64,000 bases of DNA. Origin: Epibacterium ulvae (GTDB lineage Bacteria; Pseudomonadota; Alphaproteobacteria; Rhodobacterales; Rhodobacteraceae). How positions within the stretch are numbered: position 1 is the stretch's first letter; each line of letters begins with the position of its first letter. A program made the translations under genes and the position numbers. The notes under the pieces were generated by a model. It did no database searches. It had not been told where the DNA came from and saw only the letters and a list, made by a program, of their open reading frames with translations. Positions 55,049 through 64,000 of this stretch are shown here, in pieces. Location of the stretch: positions 148,637 through 212,636 of the forward strand of contig NZ_JAHHIR010000022.1 in assembly GCF_018678075.1 (NCBI RefSeq), read 5' to 3'.

Positions 55049-55864
55049 ATGAGCTACGCTTCGGGAAATGCGTCGCAAACAGACGTGGAACTTTGCAGAT
55101 ATGGTACGTCCAAGCTTCCTGTGCGGGGGCCAGAACGTCCGTTAAATCAACCGTATTTGGCCTTCTTGGGGAGCACCGAAGTCTACGGCCGATTTATTGA
55201 CACTCCGTTTCCAGAAGATGTAGAGGCGCAACTTGGCATGCCCTGCGTCAATATCGCGGCGGTCAATGGCGGGTTGGACAGCTATTTCTTTGATCCCACC
55301 CTGCGCGACATGGCGGCGGGCGCCGATGTGACTGTGCTGCAGGTGATGGGCGCGCAGAATATGTCCAACGACTTCTACAAGGTCCATCCGCGGCGCAATG
55401 ATCGGTTCCTGACCGCCCATCCGCAGCTGTTGGCGCACTATCCCGACGTCGACTTTACCGAGTTCCATTTCAACCGCCATCTACTGAGCCGTCTGGAAGA
55501 CATGGATCCCGCCCGCTACGCGGTCTTGCGCGATCACCTGCAATCCACCTGGGTGGCGCGTATGCAGGAGATGATCGATGGGTTTGACGGTGAAATTGTT
55601 CTGCTTTGGCTGCGTTACAACCTGAACCTTGGCAACGGTTTTGCCCAGGAACCGGTGTTGGTGAATGATGTCATGATCCAGAACCTGCGCCCCCTCGTGA
55701 CGGATGTCATCGAGCTGGACGTGGCAACAGCGGGCGAGGCGGATGACATCAAAGGCATGCTGGTTGAGCAAACGCAATTGCAGACCGCGCAGCTTATGAT
55801 CGGTCCACGGGAACAGCATCGCATTGCCTGCTCGGTGGCGGAACGTCTGCAAGACGTCCTGTAG
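55049..55864 (+). CDS. DUF6473-like protein
   Basis: 271 residues, cytoplasmic. The N-terminal YLAFLGSTEVYGRFIDTPFP and VNIAAVNGGLDSYFFDPTLR resemble the SGNH-like start of the rhodobacterial DUF6473 family; NLNLGNGFAQEPVLVNDVMI and AREQHRIA-like end follow. No catalytic role is established. It interrupts, on the opposite strand, the usual hbd and etfAB neighbourhood. ATG at 55049 chosen over one four codons earlier because GGTAAG precedes it. Confidence 0.7.
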   Translation: MSYASGNASQTDVELCRYGTSKLPVRGPERPLNQPYLAFLGSTEVYGRFIDTPFPEDVEAQLGMPCVNIAAVNGGLDSYFFDPTLRDMAAGADVTVLQVMGAQNMSNDFYKVHPRRNDRFLTAHPQLLAHYPDVDFTEFHFNRHLLSRLEDMDPARYAVLRDHLQSTWVARMQEMIDGFDGEIVLLWLRYNLNLGNGFAQEPVLVNDVMIQNLRPLVTDVIELDVATAGEADDIKGMLVEQTQLQTAQLMIGPREQHRIACSVAERLQDVL

Positions 55865-55900
55865 CCGCCATCGCGCCGGTGCAGTCCCAATAGCCAATAA

Positions 55901-55930
55901 AAAAGCCCGCTAAAAAAGCGGGCCTTTTCT
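55901..55930. terminator. Bidirectional terminator between DUF6473 gene and etfA
   Basis: Stem with GCCCGC/GCGGGC, A-rich on the left and TTTTCTTTTT on the right. Serves both convergent transcripts. Confidence 0.85.
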
Positions 55931-55948
55931 TTTTAGATGTCAAAACGC

Positions 55949-56878
55949 TTAGCCGAGCTTTTCGGTCAGCTCAGGCACCGCTTCAAAGAGGTCAGCCACC
56001 AGACCAAAGTCCGCAACCTGGAAGATCGGTGCTTCTTCGTCTTTGTTGATCGCAACGATGATTTTGGAGTCTTTCATACCGGCCAAGTGCTGGATTGCAC
56101 CGGAGATTCCAACGGCCACATACAGATCGGGTGCAACCACTTTACCGGTCTGGCCAACCTGCCAGTCGTTCGGAGCAAAGCCCGAGTCAACCGCAGCACG
56201 GGATGCGCCAACAGCCGCGCCCAGTTTGTCCGCCAGCTTCTCGATCAGGGCAAAGTCTTCTTCGGAACCAACACCACGACCACCGGAAACAACAACACCG
56301 GCAGAGGTAAGCTCAGGACGGTCGCTTTCCGCAACTTTGTCCTCAACCCACTCGGACAGGGCAGGGTTATCTGCCGCACCGATGGTTTCAACGGCTGCAG
56401 ATCCACCTTCTCCAGCTGCGTCAAATGTCGAGGTCCGGAAGGTGATGACCTTCTTGGCGTCGGCAGATTTGATAACCTGCAGCGCGTTACCGGCATAGAT
56501 CGGACGCTCAAATGTGTCCGCGTCGACAACTGCGGTGACATCCGACAGAACCATTACGTCCAACAGGGCTGCAACGCGTGGCAGGATGTTTTTGGCATCC
56601 GTGGTCGCAGGCGCCACAATGTGGGTGTAATCCGATGCAAGGCCCGCGATCAGTGCCGCAGTGGGTTCCGCCAGGCGGTGACCCAGTGAGGCATCTTCGG
56701 CCACCAGAACTTTGGCAACGCCATCGATTTTGGCAGCGGCTTCACCCGCAGCTGCGGCAGAGGCACCAGCGGCCAGAACGACGATGTCGCCCAAGTCTTT
56801 TGCAGCGGTGACAGCTTTGGCAGTTGCATCAAGCGCCAGCGCGCCATCGGTGACTTCGGCAAGGAGAAGAACAGACAT
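55949..56878 (-). CDS. etfA: Electron transfer flavoprotein alpha subunit
   Basis: 309 aa. Carries the FAD-binding C-terminal domain with [42 protein letters not shown] and [20 protein letters not shown], ending [21 protein letters not shown]. Accepts electrons from acyl-CoA dehydrogenases and passes them to ETF:quinone oxidoreductase. Starts within the etfB stop (TAATG). Confidence 0.97.
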   Translation of the reverse strand: MSVLLLAEVTDGALALDATAKAVTAAKDLGDIVVLAAGASAAAAGEAAAKIDGVAKVLVAEDASLGHRLAEPTAALIAGLASDYTHIVAPATTDAKNILPRVAALLDVMVLSDVTAVVDADTFERPIYAGNALQVIKSADAKKVITFRTSTFDAAGEGGSAAVETIGAADNPALSEWVEDKVAESDRPELTSAGVVVSGGRGVGSEEDFALIEKLADKLGAAVGASRAAVDSGFAPNDWQVGQTGKVVAPDLYVAVGISGAIQHLAGMKDSKIIVAINKDEEAPIFQVADFGLVADLFEAVPELTEKLG

Positions 56879-57636
56879 TAGACAGCTCCCGCTTCTTTAA
56901 GTTTCACAACCAGCTCGTCCACGGACGCAACCTTGATACCAGCGGCGCGGGTTTCCGGCTCTTTGGTTTCCACAACGGTCAGGCGCGGGGTGACATCAAC
57001 GCCGAATTCAGCGGCTGTCTTTTCGTCCAGCGGCTTTTTCTTGGCTTTCATGATGTTGGGCAGCGAGGCATAACGCGGCTCGTTCAGGCGCAGGTCCACG
57101 GTCACGATGGCAGGCATCTTGACGCTGATGGTCTGCAGGCCGCCGTCAACTTCGCGGGTGACTTTGGCAGTGTCGCCTTCCACATCCAGATCGGATGCAA
57201 ATGTCGCTTGCGACCAACCCAGCAGGGCAGACAGCATCTGGCCAGTGGCGTTCATGTCATTATCGATCGCCTGTTTGCCAGCCAAAACCAGTCCGGGCTG
57301 CTCTTCTTCGACGATTTTTGCCATGATCTTGGCAACTGTCAGCGGCTCGATGTCTTGGTGAACATCATCCGCGGCAATGACCAGGATTGCGCGGTCTGCG
57401 CCCATGGCCAATGCGGTGCGCAGGGTTTCCTGCGATTGTTTGACGCCGATTGAAACGGCGACAACTTCGTCCGCTTTACCGGCTTCCTTCAGACGGATCG
57501 CCTCTTCGACGGCAATCTCGTCAAAGGGGTTCATCGACATCTTTACGTTGGCGAGATCGACACCGGTTCCGTCCGCTTTGACGCGAACTTTCACGTTATA
57601 ATCAATCACGCGTTTGACAGGTACGAGGACCTTCAT
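56878..57636 (-). CDS. etfB: Electron transfer flavoprotein beta subunit
   Basis: 252 aa AMP-binding subunit. [17 protein letters not shown] at the start, [19 protein letters not shown] and the adenine-binding loop region [30 protein letters not shown] gives the start. Pairs with etfA one base downstream. Confidence 0.97.
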   Translation of the reverse strand: MKVLVPVKRVIDYNVKVRVKADGTGVDLANVKMSMNPFDEIAVEEAIRLKEAGKADEVVAVSIGVKQSQETLRTALAMGADRAILVIAADDVHQDIEPLTVAKIMAKIVEEEQPGLVLAGKQAIDNDMNATGQMLSALLGWSQATFASDLDVEGDTAKVTREVDGGLQTISVKMPAIVTVDLRLNEPRYASLPNIMKAKKKPLDEKTAAEFGVDVTPRLTVVETKEPETRAAGIKVASVDELVVKLKEAGAV

Positions 57637-57940
57637 GGGCGTTATCTCCTTCACAAATGGCCAGCCGCCGGACGGGGACAGCCGCTATGCTCTCGCAGCG
57701 TTGATAGCCGTTGCGCAAAGCGATCAACAGGGCAAAATCGTCACGTTTCGTCCCATGGACGTCGCGTCTACACTTTTTCAGAAGAAAAACCCTATATAAA
57801 TAGCACATTTGGCGTGAAAATTGCGACGGATCGGTGGAGTAATAAAATTACCAACGCGGCTCATTTTTAGCAACTGTCGGCAACGATTTTGTTTCGCAAA
57901 TTGCTGCAATGCGACGTTTGCGGCCAGTTGCCGGGGAGAA
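57637..57940. other. 304-base gap upstream of etfB
   Basis: No coding sequence supported. Contains an A+T-rich part around 57780-57860 (for example AAACCCTATATAAATAGC), consistent with a promoter for etfBA and the 3' end of the adenosyltransferase gene. Confidence 0.5.
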
Positions 57941-58513
57941 TCAACGGTTTGCGCCGGGCACCCACAAGACGTCATCAGCGCCGTTATTATTGGCCACACG
58001 TGCCGCCACAAAGAACCAGTCCGACAGGCGGTTCAAATAAGTGATCGCGACTGGGTTGATCGTCTCAACCGTTGCCAGATCCGTGGCAAGACGTTCGCCA
58101 CGGCGCGCCACCGTGCGGCACACATGCAGATGCGCAGACAGCGCTGAGCCACCCGGCAGAACAAAGCTGCGCAACGGCGCAAGGTCTGCGTTCATCGCGT
58201 CAATTTCTGCTTCCAGACGTTCAACCTGCGCCTGCGCCATCCGCAGCGGGGGGTAATCCGCGTCTGCGTCCTTTTCCATATCGGGTCGGCACAGGTCCGC
58301 GCCAAGGTCGAACAAATCGTTCTGAATACGCGCCAAGGCATCGTCCACATCGCCGCTCGCCGACAAGCGCGCCACCCCGACAAAGGAGTTCAGCTCATCC
58401 GAGGTGCCATAGGCATTCACCCGCGCCGAATGTTTCGCCACGCGCTCCCCATTGCCAAGCGCCGTGTCACCTTTGTCACCGGTACGTGTGTAGATCTTGT
58501 TCAGAACGACCAT
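57941..58513 (-). CDS. pduO: Cob(I)alamin adenosyltransferase, PduO/MMAB type
   Basis: 190 aa enzyme that adds the adenosyl group to cob(I)alamin. The N-terminal ATP loop is KIYTRTGDKGDTALGNGERV with the Tyr-Thr-Arg-Thr-Gly-Asp signature. SDELNSFVGVARL is helix 2, and the C-terminal CRTVARRGERLA and LNRLSDWFFVAARVAN motifs are intact. Supplies the cofactor for mutases. Upstream of etfBA on the same strand; third B12-related gene of the window. Confidence 0.95.
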   Translation of the reverse strand: MVVLNKIYTRTGDKGDTALGNGERVAKHSARVNAYGTSDELNSFVGVARLSASGDVDDALARIQNDLFDLGADLCRPDMEKDADADYPPLRMAQAQVERLEAEIDAMNADLAPLRSFVLPGGSALSAHLHVCRTVARRGERLATDLATVETINPVAITYLNRLSDWFFVAARVANNNGADDVLWVPGANR

Positions 58514-58516
58514 CTG

Positions 58517-58720
58517 TTACCCTATTTGTCTGCGCAGATACATAAAGCCCAACAGCGCCGCGATTGCCACGAATTGGCAAATAAGGCGCAGGCGCATCAG
58601 CTTGTTGGCATTGTTCTTGTGGAATTTCCCACCCATACCAAAACTGCCGATCCCAATAACCAGTGCGACAACAGTCGCTCCGATCCCGAGAACACCCAGA
58701 ATATAAAGCAGATTGGTCAT
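58517..58720 (-). CDS. HIG1-like twin-transmembrane protein
   Basis: 67 residues with two hydrophobic helices (LYILGVLGIGATVVALVIG and ICQFVAIAALLGFMYL) joined by GKFHKNNANKLMRLRLICQ. The NKLMRxR..xQ loop is the mark of the HIG1-type small proteins of alphaproteobacteria, some of which associate with cytochrome oxidase. Three bases before the adenosyltransferase gene. Confidence 0.8.
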   Translation of the reverse strand: MTNLLYILGVLGIGATVVALVIGIGSFGMGGKFHKNNANKLMRLRLICQFVAIAALLGFMYLRRQIG

Positions 58721-58788
58721 GTCGGGCCCCTTTTTGGCTATGTCGGCGGTTCTCTAACGTGTTTGAACCGCTTTGGCGAGTTTTTGCC

Positions 58789-59619
58789 TTAGCGCAGGCC
58801 CATCAATATGCGGTCAAGGGCGCGTGTTCCCAATATCCGTTTCAGCCGCCCGGCAATATGGGTTGGCGTTGTGACATAGTAGCGCGCACGGGGGCGGCGC
58901 GCCTCGCAGGCGTGGGCCAGTTTCTCGGTCACCGCACGGGCGGGCAGCTCAAACCGATCTGGTCCATCGCTGTGATAGAGCCGTTTCAGCAGGGATTTTT
59001 CATACAGGTTACGTAGGGCCGAATTTTCCCAATCCACAAAGCGTTCGAAATGTGGGATCGCGTTCTGCCGGATCTTGGACGTCACCGGTCCGGGCTGGAT
59101 CAGCGACAGGTGAATATTGGTATCTGCCAGCTCAACCCGTAACGTATCGGTCAGGCCTTCGAGGGCAAATTTGGTCGCCACATAAGCGCCGCGCCAGGGA
59201 AAGCCGACAAAGCCCAGGATCGACGAATTGTGGATGATACGGCCGTGCCCTTGTGCGCGCATCACAGGGATCACCGCGCGGGTCAATGTGTGCCAGCCAA
59301 AGAAGTTTGCTTCAAAAATCGCGCGCAGCCCGTCCGTGGGCAGATCTTCCACCGCGCCGGGCAGGCCGTGAGCACCGTTGTTGAACAAAACGTCCAAGGT
59401 GCCGCCGGTCTCGTTCAGCACCATCTCAAGGCCGGCATGGATGGTGGCCTCATCGGTGTAATCAATACGGGGGCTGAAAAACCCCTCGGCCCGCATCCGG
59501 TCACAGTCGCGTTGCTGGCGACAGGATGCAAAAACCGTCCAGCCTCGGTCACGCATTCCGCGCGCAGCATCCAGTCCGATGCCCGAAGAGCATCCGGTAA
59601 TCAGCAATGTTTTTGCCAT
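58789..59619 (-). CDS. Short-chain dehydrogenase/reductase
   Basis: 276 aa SDR. TGCSSGIGLDAARGM is the TGxxxGxG nucleotide loop, NNGAHGLPGAVED the NNAG-like motif (third residue Gly-Ala), and the active site is Ser in HNSSILGFVGF with YVATK (GAYVATKFALEG). IQPGPVTSKI follows. Substrate unknown; the C-terminal basic tail resembles classical SDRs of lipid or retinol type. Alone on its strand beside the SH3 gene. Confidence 0.92.
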   Translation of the reverse strand: MAKTLLITGCSSGIGLDAARGMRDRGWTVFASCRQQRDCDRMRAEGFFSPRIDYTDEATIHAGLEMVLNETGGTLDVLFNNGAHGLPGAVEDLPTDGLRAIFEANFFGWHTLTRAVIPVMRAQGHGRIIHNSSILGFVGFPWRGAYVATKFALEGLTDTLRVELADTNIHLSLIQPGPVTSKIRQNAIPHFERFVDWENSALRNLYEKSLLKRLYHSDGPDRFELPARAVTEKLAHACEARRPRARYYVTTPTHIAGRLKRILGTRALDRILMGLR

Positions 59620-59652
59620 GAGGCAACCCTTTGAAATGGTTCCTTGCGGAAC

Positions 59653-60279
59653 TTATGGGGCTTTCTTGGTCAACAGGGAAGCGGCAATCCAACCCACCCG
59701 ATTGCTGTTGTCGACTTTCAGTCGCAGCCAGCCCGCGCCGTTGTCTTCCAGCACGATGACCTTGTCGTTTGCCAACAGTCGGGTCAGGACCGAATAATTG
59801 GTGCCCGGACCCTGGCGCATATTCACGCGAGAGGCGCGCACATAGCGCACGTCAGGTCCCTGTGGTTCCGGGATCGCAACGGTTTCCACAATGGGGGCAA
59901 CGGGTTGGGTGGTGATCGCCGACAGCCCACCTTCGAGGGAGACCAGTTGCAAACCACCGGTTGGGATGCGCCCATCAAAGGCGGTATCCGTGCCCAGCGC
60001 ACCACCGATCTGCGCCAATTGCTCCCGCGCGATGCTCCGGCGCAGGGCCGGATCGGCGACGGGGCGTTCCACATCAGCGACTGGAACAACCTCTTTTGGG
60101 TTTGACGTCGGCGCAGTCGAAGCAGATGCCAGCGTCACAGCGGGTGCATCGACCTTGGCTGCGGGTGTTTCTGCGACGATTTCAGGGCGTTCAGGCGGGG
60201 CAAAATCCGCACCCCCGCTCAATTCATAAAAGGTCCACCCCAGACCCAAAAAAGACGCAACAACGAAGCGCGAAGACAT
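59653..60279 (-). CDS. Secreted SH3-domain protein
   Basis: 208 aa. The N-terminal anchor (SSRFVVASFLGLGWTFYEL) is short, then comes an Ala/Pro/Thr-rich linker. The C-terminal bacterial SH3b domain has YVRASRVNMRQGPGTNYSVL, the conserved NMRxGPGTxYxVL core, and GWLRLKVDNSNRVGWIAASLL. SH3b domains bind cell-wall peptides. Start at MSSRF; an in-frame ATG 33 codons upstream lies beyond the signal-like part. Confidence 0.85.
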   Translation of the reverse strand: MSSRFVVASFLGLGWTFYELSGGADFAPPERPEIVAETPAAKVDAPAVTLASASTAPTSNPKEVVPVADVERPVADPALRRSIAREQLAQIGGALGTDTAFDGRIPTGGLQLVSLEGGLSAITTQPVAPIVETVAIPEPQGPDVRYVRASRVNMRQGPGTNYSVLTRLLANDKVIVLEDNGAGWLRLKVDNSNRVGWIAASLLTKKAP

Positions 60280-60547
60280 GGCGCTTTCTCCCCCAATACA
60301 TAAAAGACAGCAGCGCGCGGTCACTCCTGCACCGCGCTGACCAGCCTTCCCCACGAATCGACGGCTGATAATGTTCATTTAATCATATTTTTACTGATTC
60401 TCGCAGGGGAGAACTGCAGGAATACTCCCCCATGGTTGGAAACAAACTATTGCTGCAGTGGCAAAATCCCTCTCTCAGGGTAGGAAAACCTGTGGACGAA
60501 ATTCATGACCGCTTTACCCTGCGGAGGTGGGGCAGTATCACTTTTCC

Positions 60548-62896
60548 ATGACCGACCTGGTAGATGACCCCGACATGCCGCCCTCCCCAGAAGAGGGAGA
60601 GATCCTTGAACCTCTACGCCGCGCCATTGGGGAGCGGTATCTGACCTATGCGCTCAGTACCATTATGCACCGCGCTTTGCCGGATGCTCGCGATGGTCTG
60701 AAGCCGGTGCACCGACGTATCCTGTATGCGATGAATCGCCTGCGGCTGTCGTCTGCGGGTGGGTTCCTGAAATCCGCCAAGATCTCGGGCGACACGATGG
60801 GGGATTTCCACCCTCACGGGGACGCCGCGATCTATGACGCGATGGCGCGTCTGGCGCAGGATTTCAACGTGCGCTACCCGCTGGTCGACGGGCAGGGAAA
60901 CTTTGGCAATATTGACGGCGATAACCCGGCGGCCTCGCGCTACACCGAAGCGCGGATGACCTTTGTCGCCGAGGCGATGCTGGAAGGGTTGAGCGAAGAC
61001 GCTGTTGATTTCCGCGACAACTATGATGGCCGCCTGACCGAACCTGCGGTTTTGCCAGCGACGTTCCCCAATATTCTGGCCAACGGGTCGTCGGGGATCG
61101 CCGTGGGCATGGCGACCAATATTCCGCCCCATAACATCGCCGAACTGGTCGACGCCTGTATCCACCTGATCAAAACGCCAAATGCCCAGGACGACACGCT
61201 GTTGAACTATGTGCCGGGGCCGGATTTCCCCACCGGTGGCGTGATTGTCGAGCCGCGCGAAAACATCGCCAAGGCCTATAGCACCGGACGCGGGTCCTTC
61301 CGCCTGCGGTCGACATATGAGGTCGAAGACCTCGGTCGTGGACAATGGCAGATCGTTGTGACCGAAATCCCGTATCAGGTGCAGAAATCCAAGCTGATCG
61401 AAAAAATCGCCGAGCTGATCCAGACGAAAAAAGTCCCGATCCTTGCCGATATTCGCGATGAGTCCGCCGAAGACATCCGCGTCGTTCTGGAACCCAAGTC
61501 CAAGAACGTGGACTCGGATGTTCTGATGAACATGATGTTCCGCAACTCTGACCTTGAGACGCGGTTCAGCCTGAACATGAACGTGCTGATTGATGGTGTC
61601 ACGCCCAAGGTCTGCTCGATGAAGGAAGTGCTGCGCGCCTTCCTGGATCACCGCCGCGACGTGCTGCAACGCCGGACGCGCCACCGGGTGGAAAAGATCG
61701 ACCACCGGTTGGAAGTCCTCGAAGGCTTTATCATCGCCTTCCTCAACCTCGACCGGGTGATCGACATCATCCGCTATGACGAAGACCCCAAGGCCGCGCT
61801 GATGCGTGAGGATTGGAGCATCGATCATGCGCGCACCTTTGATGAGGCGGATTATGTCACCCCTGCTCAAGGCGTCGGTGAGCTGACCGAGGTGCAGGCC
61901 GAGGCGATCCTCAATATGCGCCTGCGCTCCTTGCGCAAGCTGGAAGAGATCGAGCTGACGCGGGAACGCGATGCCCTGCGCGAAGAACGGGCAGGTCTGT
62001 TGGAGCTTTTGGAGTCCGAGGACATCCAATGGAGCCGCATCACCGAACAGCTGCGTGAAACCAAAAAGAAATTCGGCAAGGACTTTGCAGGCGGCGCCCG
62101 TCGCACCCGCTTTGCCGAAGCCGCCGAAGTCGAAGACGTGCCGTTGGAGGCGATGATCGAGCGGGAGCCGATTACTGTGGTCTGCTCGCAAATGGGCTGG
62201 ATCCGCGCCATGACCGGCCACATCGATCTGAACCGCGAGCTGAAATTCAAGGACGGGGACGGGCCACGCTTTGTCTTCCACGCCGAGACGACCGATCGTT
62301 TGTTGGTGTTTGGATCAAACGGGCGTTTCTATACGCTGTCCGCAGCCAATCTGCCCGGCGGACGCGGCATGGGTGAACCCGTGCGCTTGATGGTCGATCT
62401 GCCAAACGAGGTGGAGATTGTTGACCTGCTGATCCACGATCCCGAAGGCAAGCTGCTGGTGGCGTCTGACGCAGGCAACGGATTTATCTGCGCCGAAAAA
62501 GACATCGTGGCCCAAACGCGCAGCGGCAAACAGGTGTTGAACGTCAAAGATGATGATCGGGCCAAGATGTGTATCCCGGTGTCGGGCGACCACGTGGCGG
62601 TTGTCTCAGAAAACGGCAAATTCCTGGTCTTTGCGGTCGAGGAAATGCCCGAGCTGAACCGCGGCAAAGGCGTGCGCTTGCAAAAGTACAATATGGCCCG
62701 CGGCAAACAGGGCGCCTTGGAGTTGGACGGTGGTCTGTCAGATATCACCACCTTCAATTGGGAAGAGGGGCTGAGCTGGGAAATGGGCGGCGGCAAGACC
62801 CGTCATGAAACGGATCTGACCGAATGGCTTGGTAAACGCGCCAGCGTCGGCAAACGCCCACCCTATGGCTTCCCACGCAACTACAAGTTCAAATAA
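60548..62896 (+). CDS. parC: DNA topoisomerase IV subunit A
   Basis: Type II topoisomerase subunit that separates replicated chromosomes, about 782 aa. The catalytic Tyr is in DNPAASRYTEARM. Quinolone region: DFHPHGDAAIYDAMARLAQ, with Ala at the E. coli Ser80 position and Asp at Glu84. The C-terminal beta-pinwheel contains repeated blades (LPGGRGMGEPVRL, NGKFLVF). ATG at 60548 chosen; GTG at 60527 is further from homologous sequence. Long gene before a terminator. Confidence 0.96.
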   Translation: MTDLVDDPDMPPSPEEGEILEPLRRAIGERYLTYALSTIMHRALPDARDGLKPVHRRILYAMNRLRLSSAGGFLKSAKISGDTMGDFHPHGDAAIYDAMARLAQDFNVRYPLVDGQGNFGNIDGDNPAASRYTEARMTFVAEAMLEGLSEDAVDFRDNYDGRLTEPAVLPATFPNILANGSSGIAVGMATNIPPHNIAELVDACIHLIKTPNAQDDTLLNYVPGPDFPTGGVIVEPRENIAKAYSTGRGSFRLRSTYEVEDLGRGQWQIVVTEIPYQVQKSKLIEKIAELIQTKKVPILADIRDESAEDIRVVLEPKSKNVDSDVLMNMMFRNSDLETRFSLNMNVLIDGVTPKVCSMKEVLRAFLDHRRDVLQRRTRHRVEKIDHRLEVLEGFIIAFLNLDRVIDIIRYDEDPKAALMREDWSIDHARTFDEADYVTPAQGVGELTEVQAEAILNMRLRSLRKLEEIELTRERDALREERAGLLELLESEDIQWSRITEQLRETKKKFGKDFAGGARRTRFAEAAEVEDVPLEAMIEREPITVVCSQMGWIRAMTGHIDLNRELKFKDGDGPRFVFHAETTDRLLVFGSNGRFYTLSAANLPGGRGMGEPVRLMVDLPNEVEIVDLLIHDPEGKLLVASDAGNGFICAEKDIVAQTRSGKQVLNVKDDDRAKMCIPVSGDHVAVVSENGKFLVFAVEEMPELNRGKGVRLQKYNMARGKQGALELDGGLSDITTFNWEEGLSWEMGGGKTRHETDLTEWLGKRASVGKRPPYGFPRNYKFK

Positions 62897-62912
62897 GCCT
62901 CGATAATATGTG

Positions 62913-62943
62913 ACCCGCGCGCCACCCGGTGCGCGGGTTTTTG
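62913..62943 (+). terminator. Terminator after parC
   Basis: ACCCGCGC/GCGCGGGT stem (8 pairs), ten-base loop, then TTTTT. Seventeen bases after the parC stop. Confidence 0.88.
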
Positions 62944-63015
62944 CAACGCTTGCTTTGCGCTTTAGCGCGGAAGGCGTTACCCCTTTCGCGAAATGTGATG
63001 GATACAGGACAGGTT

Positions 63016-63597
63016 ATGGCCCGTTTGCTCTCTCTTTTTATGGCTCTGGCGTTGCTTGGGGCGTGTGGTGCGACACAGGTGGATGAGGCGCCCGAAGATC
63101 TGGGCGCGTTCAAGGCCCGTGTGCTGCATGTGTTCACCGACAAAGCACTGCAATGGCCCCTGTCGCGTGACGCCGACGCCAGCGAATGGACCGAACCGAT
63201 GAAGCGGGCGCTCAACGCACGCCTGGGGCGCTATCAGGGCAGTCAGGAATTTGACGTCGCGGTCACTTTGGAAGGTTTCATGCTGGCCCCTGGTGGCGTG
63301 CCGATCCTGTTCTCTCCCAAGAGCGTCGCAGTGGTGAATGTCTTTGTTTATGACGTCAGCGGTGCGGTGTTCCTGGCGGAAAAAATTCAGATGGAAATCT
63401 TTGAAGACACCACTGGCGAAAGCGCCCTGTTGGGCTCCGGTCACAGCCGCAGCAAACAGGAACAGATCGACGGTCTGGCGCTGAACATTGCCGACAAGAT
63501 CGAAGAATTCATCGCCAAAAAACATGCCGATGAAGGCTGGTTTGCCCCAAAACTGGCAGAGCCTCAGGCTGCTGATCCGGCATCAGACGCGGGCTAG
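63016..63597 (+). CDS. Lipoprotein of unknown function
   Basis: 193 residues with a lipoprotein signal (ARLLSLFMALALLGACG; lipobox LGAC). The body is acidic with VAVVNVFVYDVSGAVFLAEKIQM strands and a helical EQIDGLALNIADKIEEFIAK near the end. It looks like a periplasmic-facing lipoprotein but I do not recognise the family. Starts at the ATG preceded by ACAGGACAGGTT; earlier in-frame ATG (62998) would spoil the signal. Sits between parC and tuf. Confidence 0.7.
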   Translation: MARLLSLFMALALLGACGATQVDEAPEDLGAFKARVLHVFTDKALQWPLSRDADASEWTEPMKRALNARLGRYQGSQEFDVAVTLEGFMLAPGGVPILFSPKSVAVVNVFVYDVSGAVFLAEKIQMEIFEDTTGESALLGSGHSRSKQEQIDGLALNIADKIEEFIAKKHADEGWFAPKLAEPQAADPASDAG

Positions 63598-63711
63598 TAG
63601 GGCTCAGGTGCAGGAAGCGACTTGATTTTTGTGCGAGAATCCAATACGCCGCGCGCGCAGAGGAAACCGGGTCGCAGATGACCCCCCAAGATTCAAAAGG
63701 GCGCCAAGAGA

Positions 63712-64000
<289 letters not shown>

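Noticed and set aside
60614..62281. 555-residue minus-strand frame opposite parC
   Set aside because: Antisense to parC with no recognisable domain and no binding site.

Overview
This 64 kb window is a piece of a G+C-rich alphaproteobacterial chromosome, most likely from the Roseobacter group (Rhodobacterales). The assignment rests on gene content and order. The F0 ATP synthase genes stand alone as atpI-atpB-atpE-atpF'-atpF, without F1. A ChvI-ChvG two-component system is followed by a short HPr kinase, RapZ, a ManX-type EIIA and HPr, and lies divergent from pckA. etfB-etfA sits beside a PduO-type adenosyltransferase, a HIG1-like twin-membrane protein and 3-hydroxybutyryl-CoA dehydrogenase. 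There is also an N-terminally extended acyl-CoA dehydrogenase of the methylsuccinyl-CoA dehydrogenase type. I saw no rRNA, tRNA or CRISPR array.

Layout. 1-6.4 kb: the end of an EF-G paralogue, a Pro-tRNA editing deacylase, a LysR regulator, two EamA-type transporters, a transglutaminase-like protein and an ArsR regulator. 6.6-9.3 kb: the F0 operon, closed by a clear terminator. 9.5-12.4 kb: an orphan degenerate ABC ATPase, then a GntR/FadR-type regulator divergent from an aminotransferase, with a perfect 13-bp inverted repeat between them. 12.6-23 kb: smc, small secreted proteins, an MltB-type transglycosylase, cobD-cobC, a glutathionyl-hydroquinone reductase-like protein and a MalY/PatB-type C-S lyase. 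23-29 kb: def, a catalytically degenerate def paralogue and fmt, then small membrane proteins, rnhA, a LysE exporter, ispH and a NYN nuclease-like protein. 29-39 kb: a long housekeeping run (folK, rpoZ, rsh, DUF2062, pdxJ, acpS, lepB, rnc, era, DUF1491, recO). 39-46 kb: lipoproteins, the methylsuccinyl-CoA dehydrogenase-like gene, TauE, dgt and pckA. 46-51.5 kb: chvI-chvG-hprK-rapZ-manX-ptsH and an acyltransferase. 54-64 kb: hbd, DUF6473, etfAB, an adenosyltransferase, an SDR, an SH3 protein, parC, a lipoprotein and the start of tuf.

The part unlike the rest is 51.5-54.0 kb. Two nearly identical ~45-bp sequences in inverted orientation (51484-51528 and 53953-53996) enclose it. Inside is a transposase-like gene broken by about six frameshifts and three in-frame stops. 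On the other strand are two small intact genes that are tandem paralogues, translationally coupled by an ATGA overlap and preceded by a strong ribosome binding site. I read this as an old insertion element whose transposase has died while a two-gene passenger cassette of unknown function has stayed open. It is the best candidate here for something undescribed.

Most remaining genes are core functions. The cobalamin genes (cobD, cobC, PduO-type transferase), the electron-transfer flavoprotein, 3-hydroxybutyryl-CoA dehydrogenase and the methylsuccinyl-CoA dehydrogenase-like enzyme fit together: the ethylmalonyl-CoA route for acetyl-CoA assimilation needs B12-dependent mutases and acyl-CoA dehydrogenases that reduce ETF.
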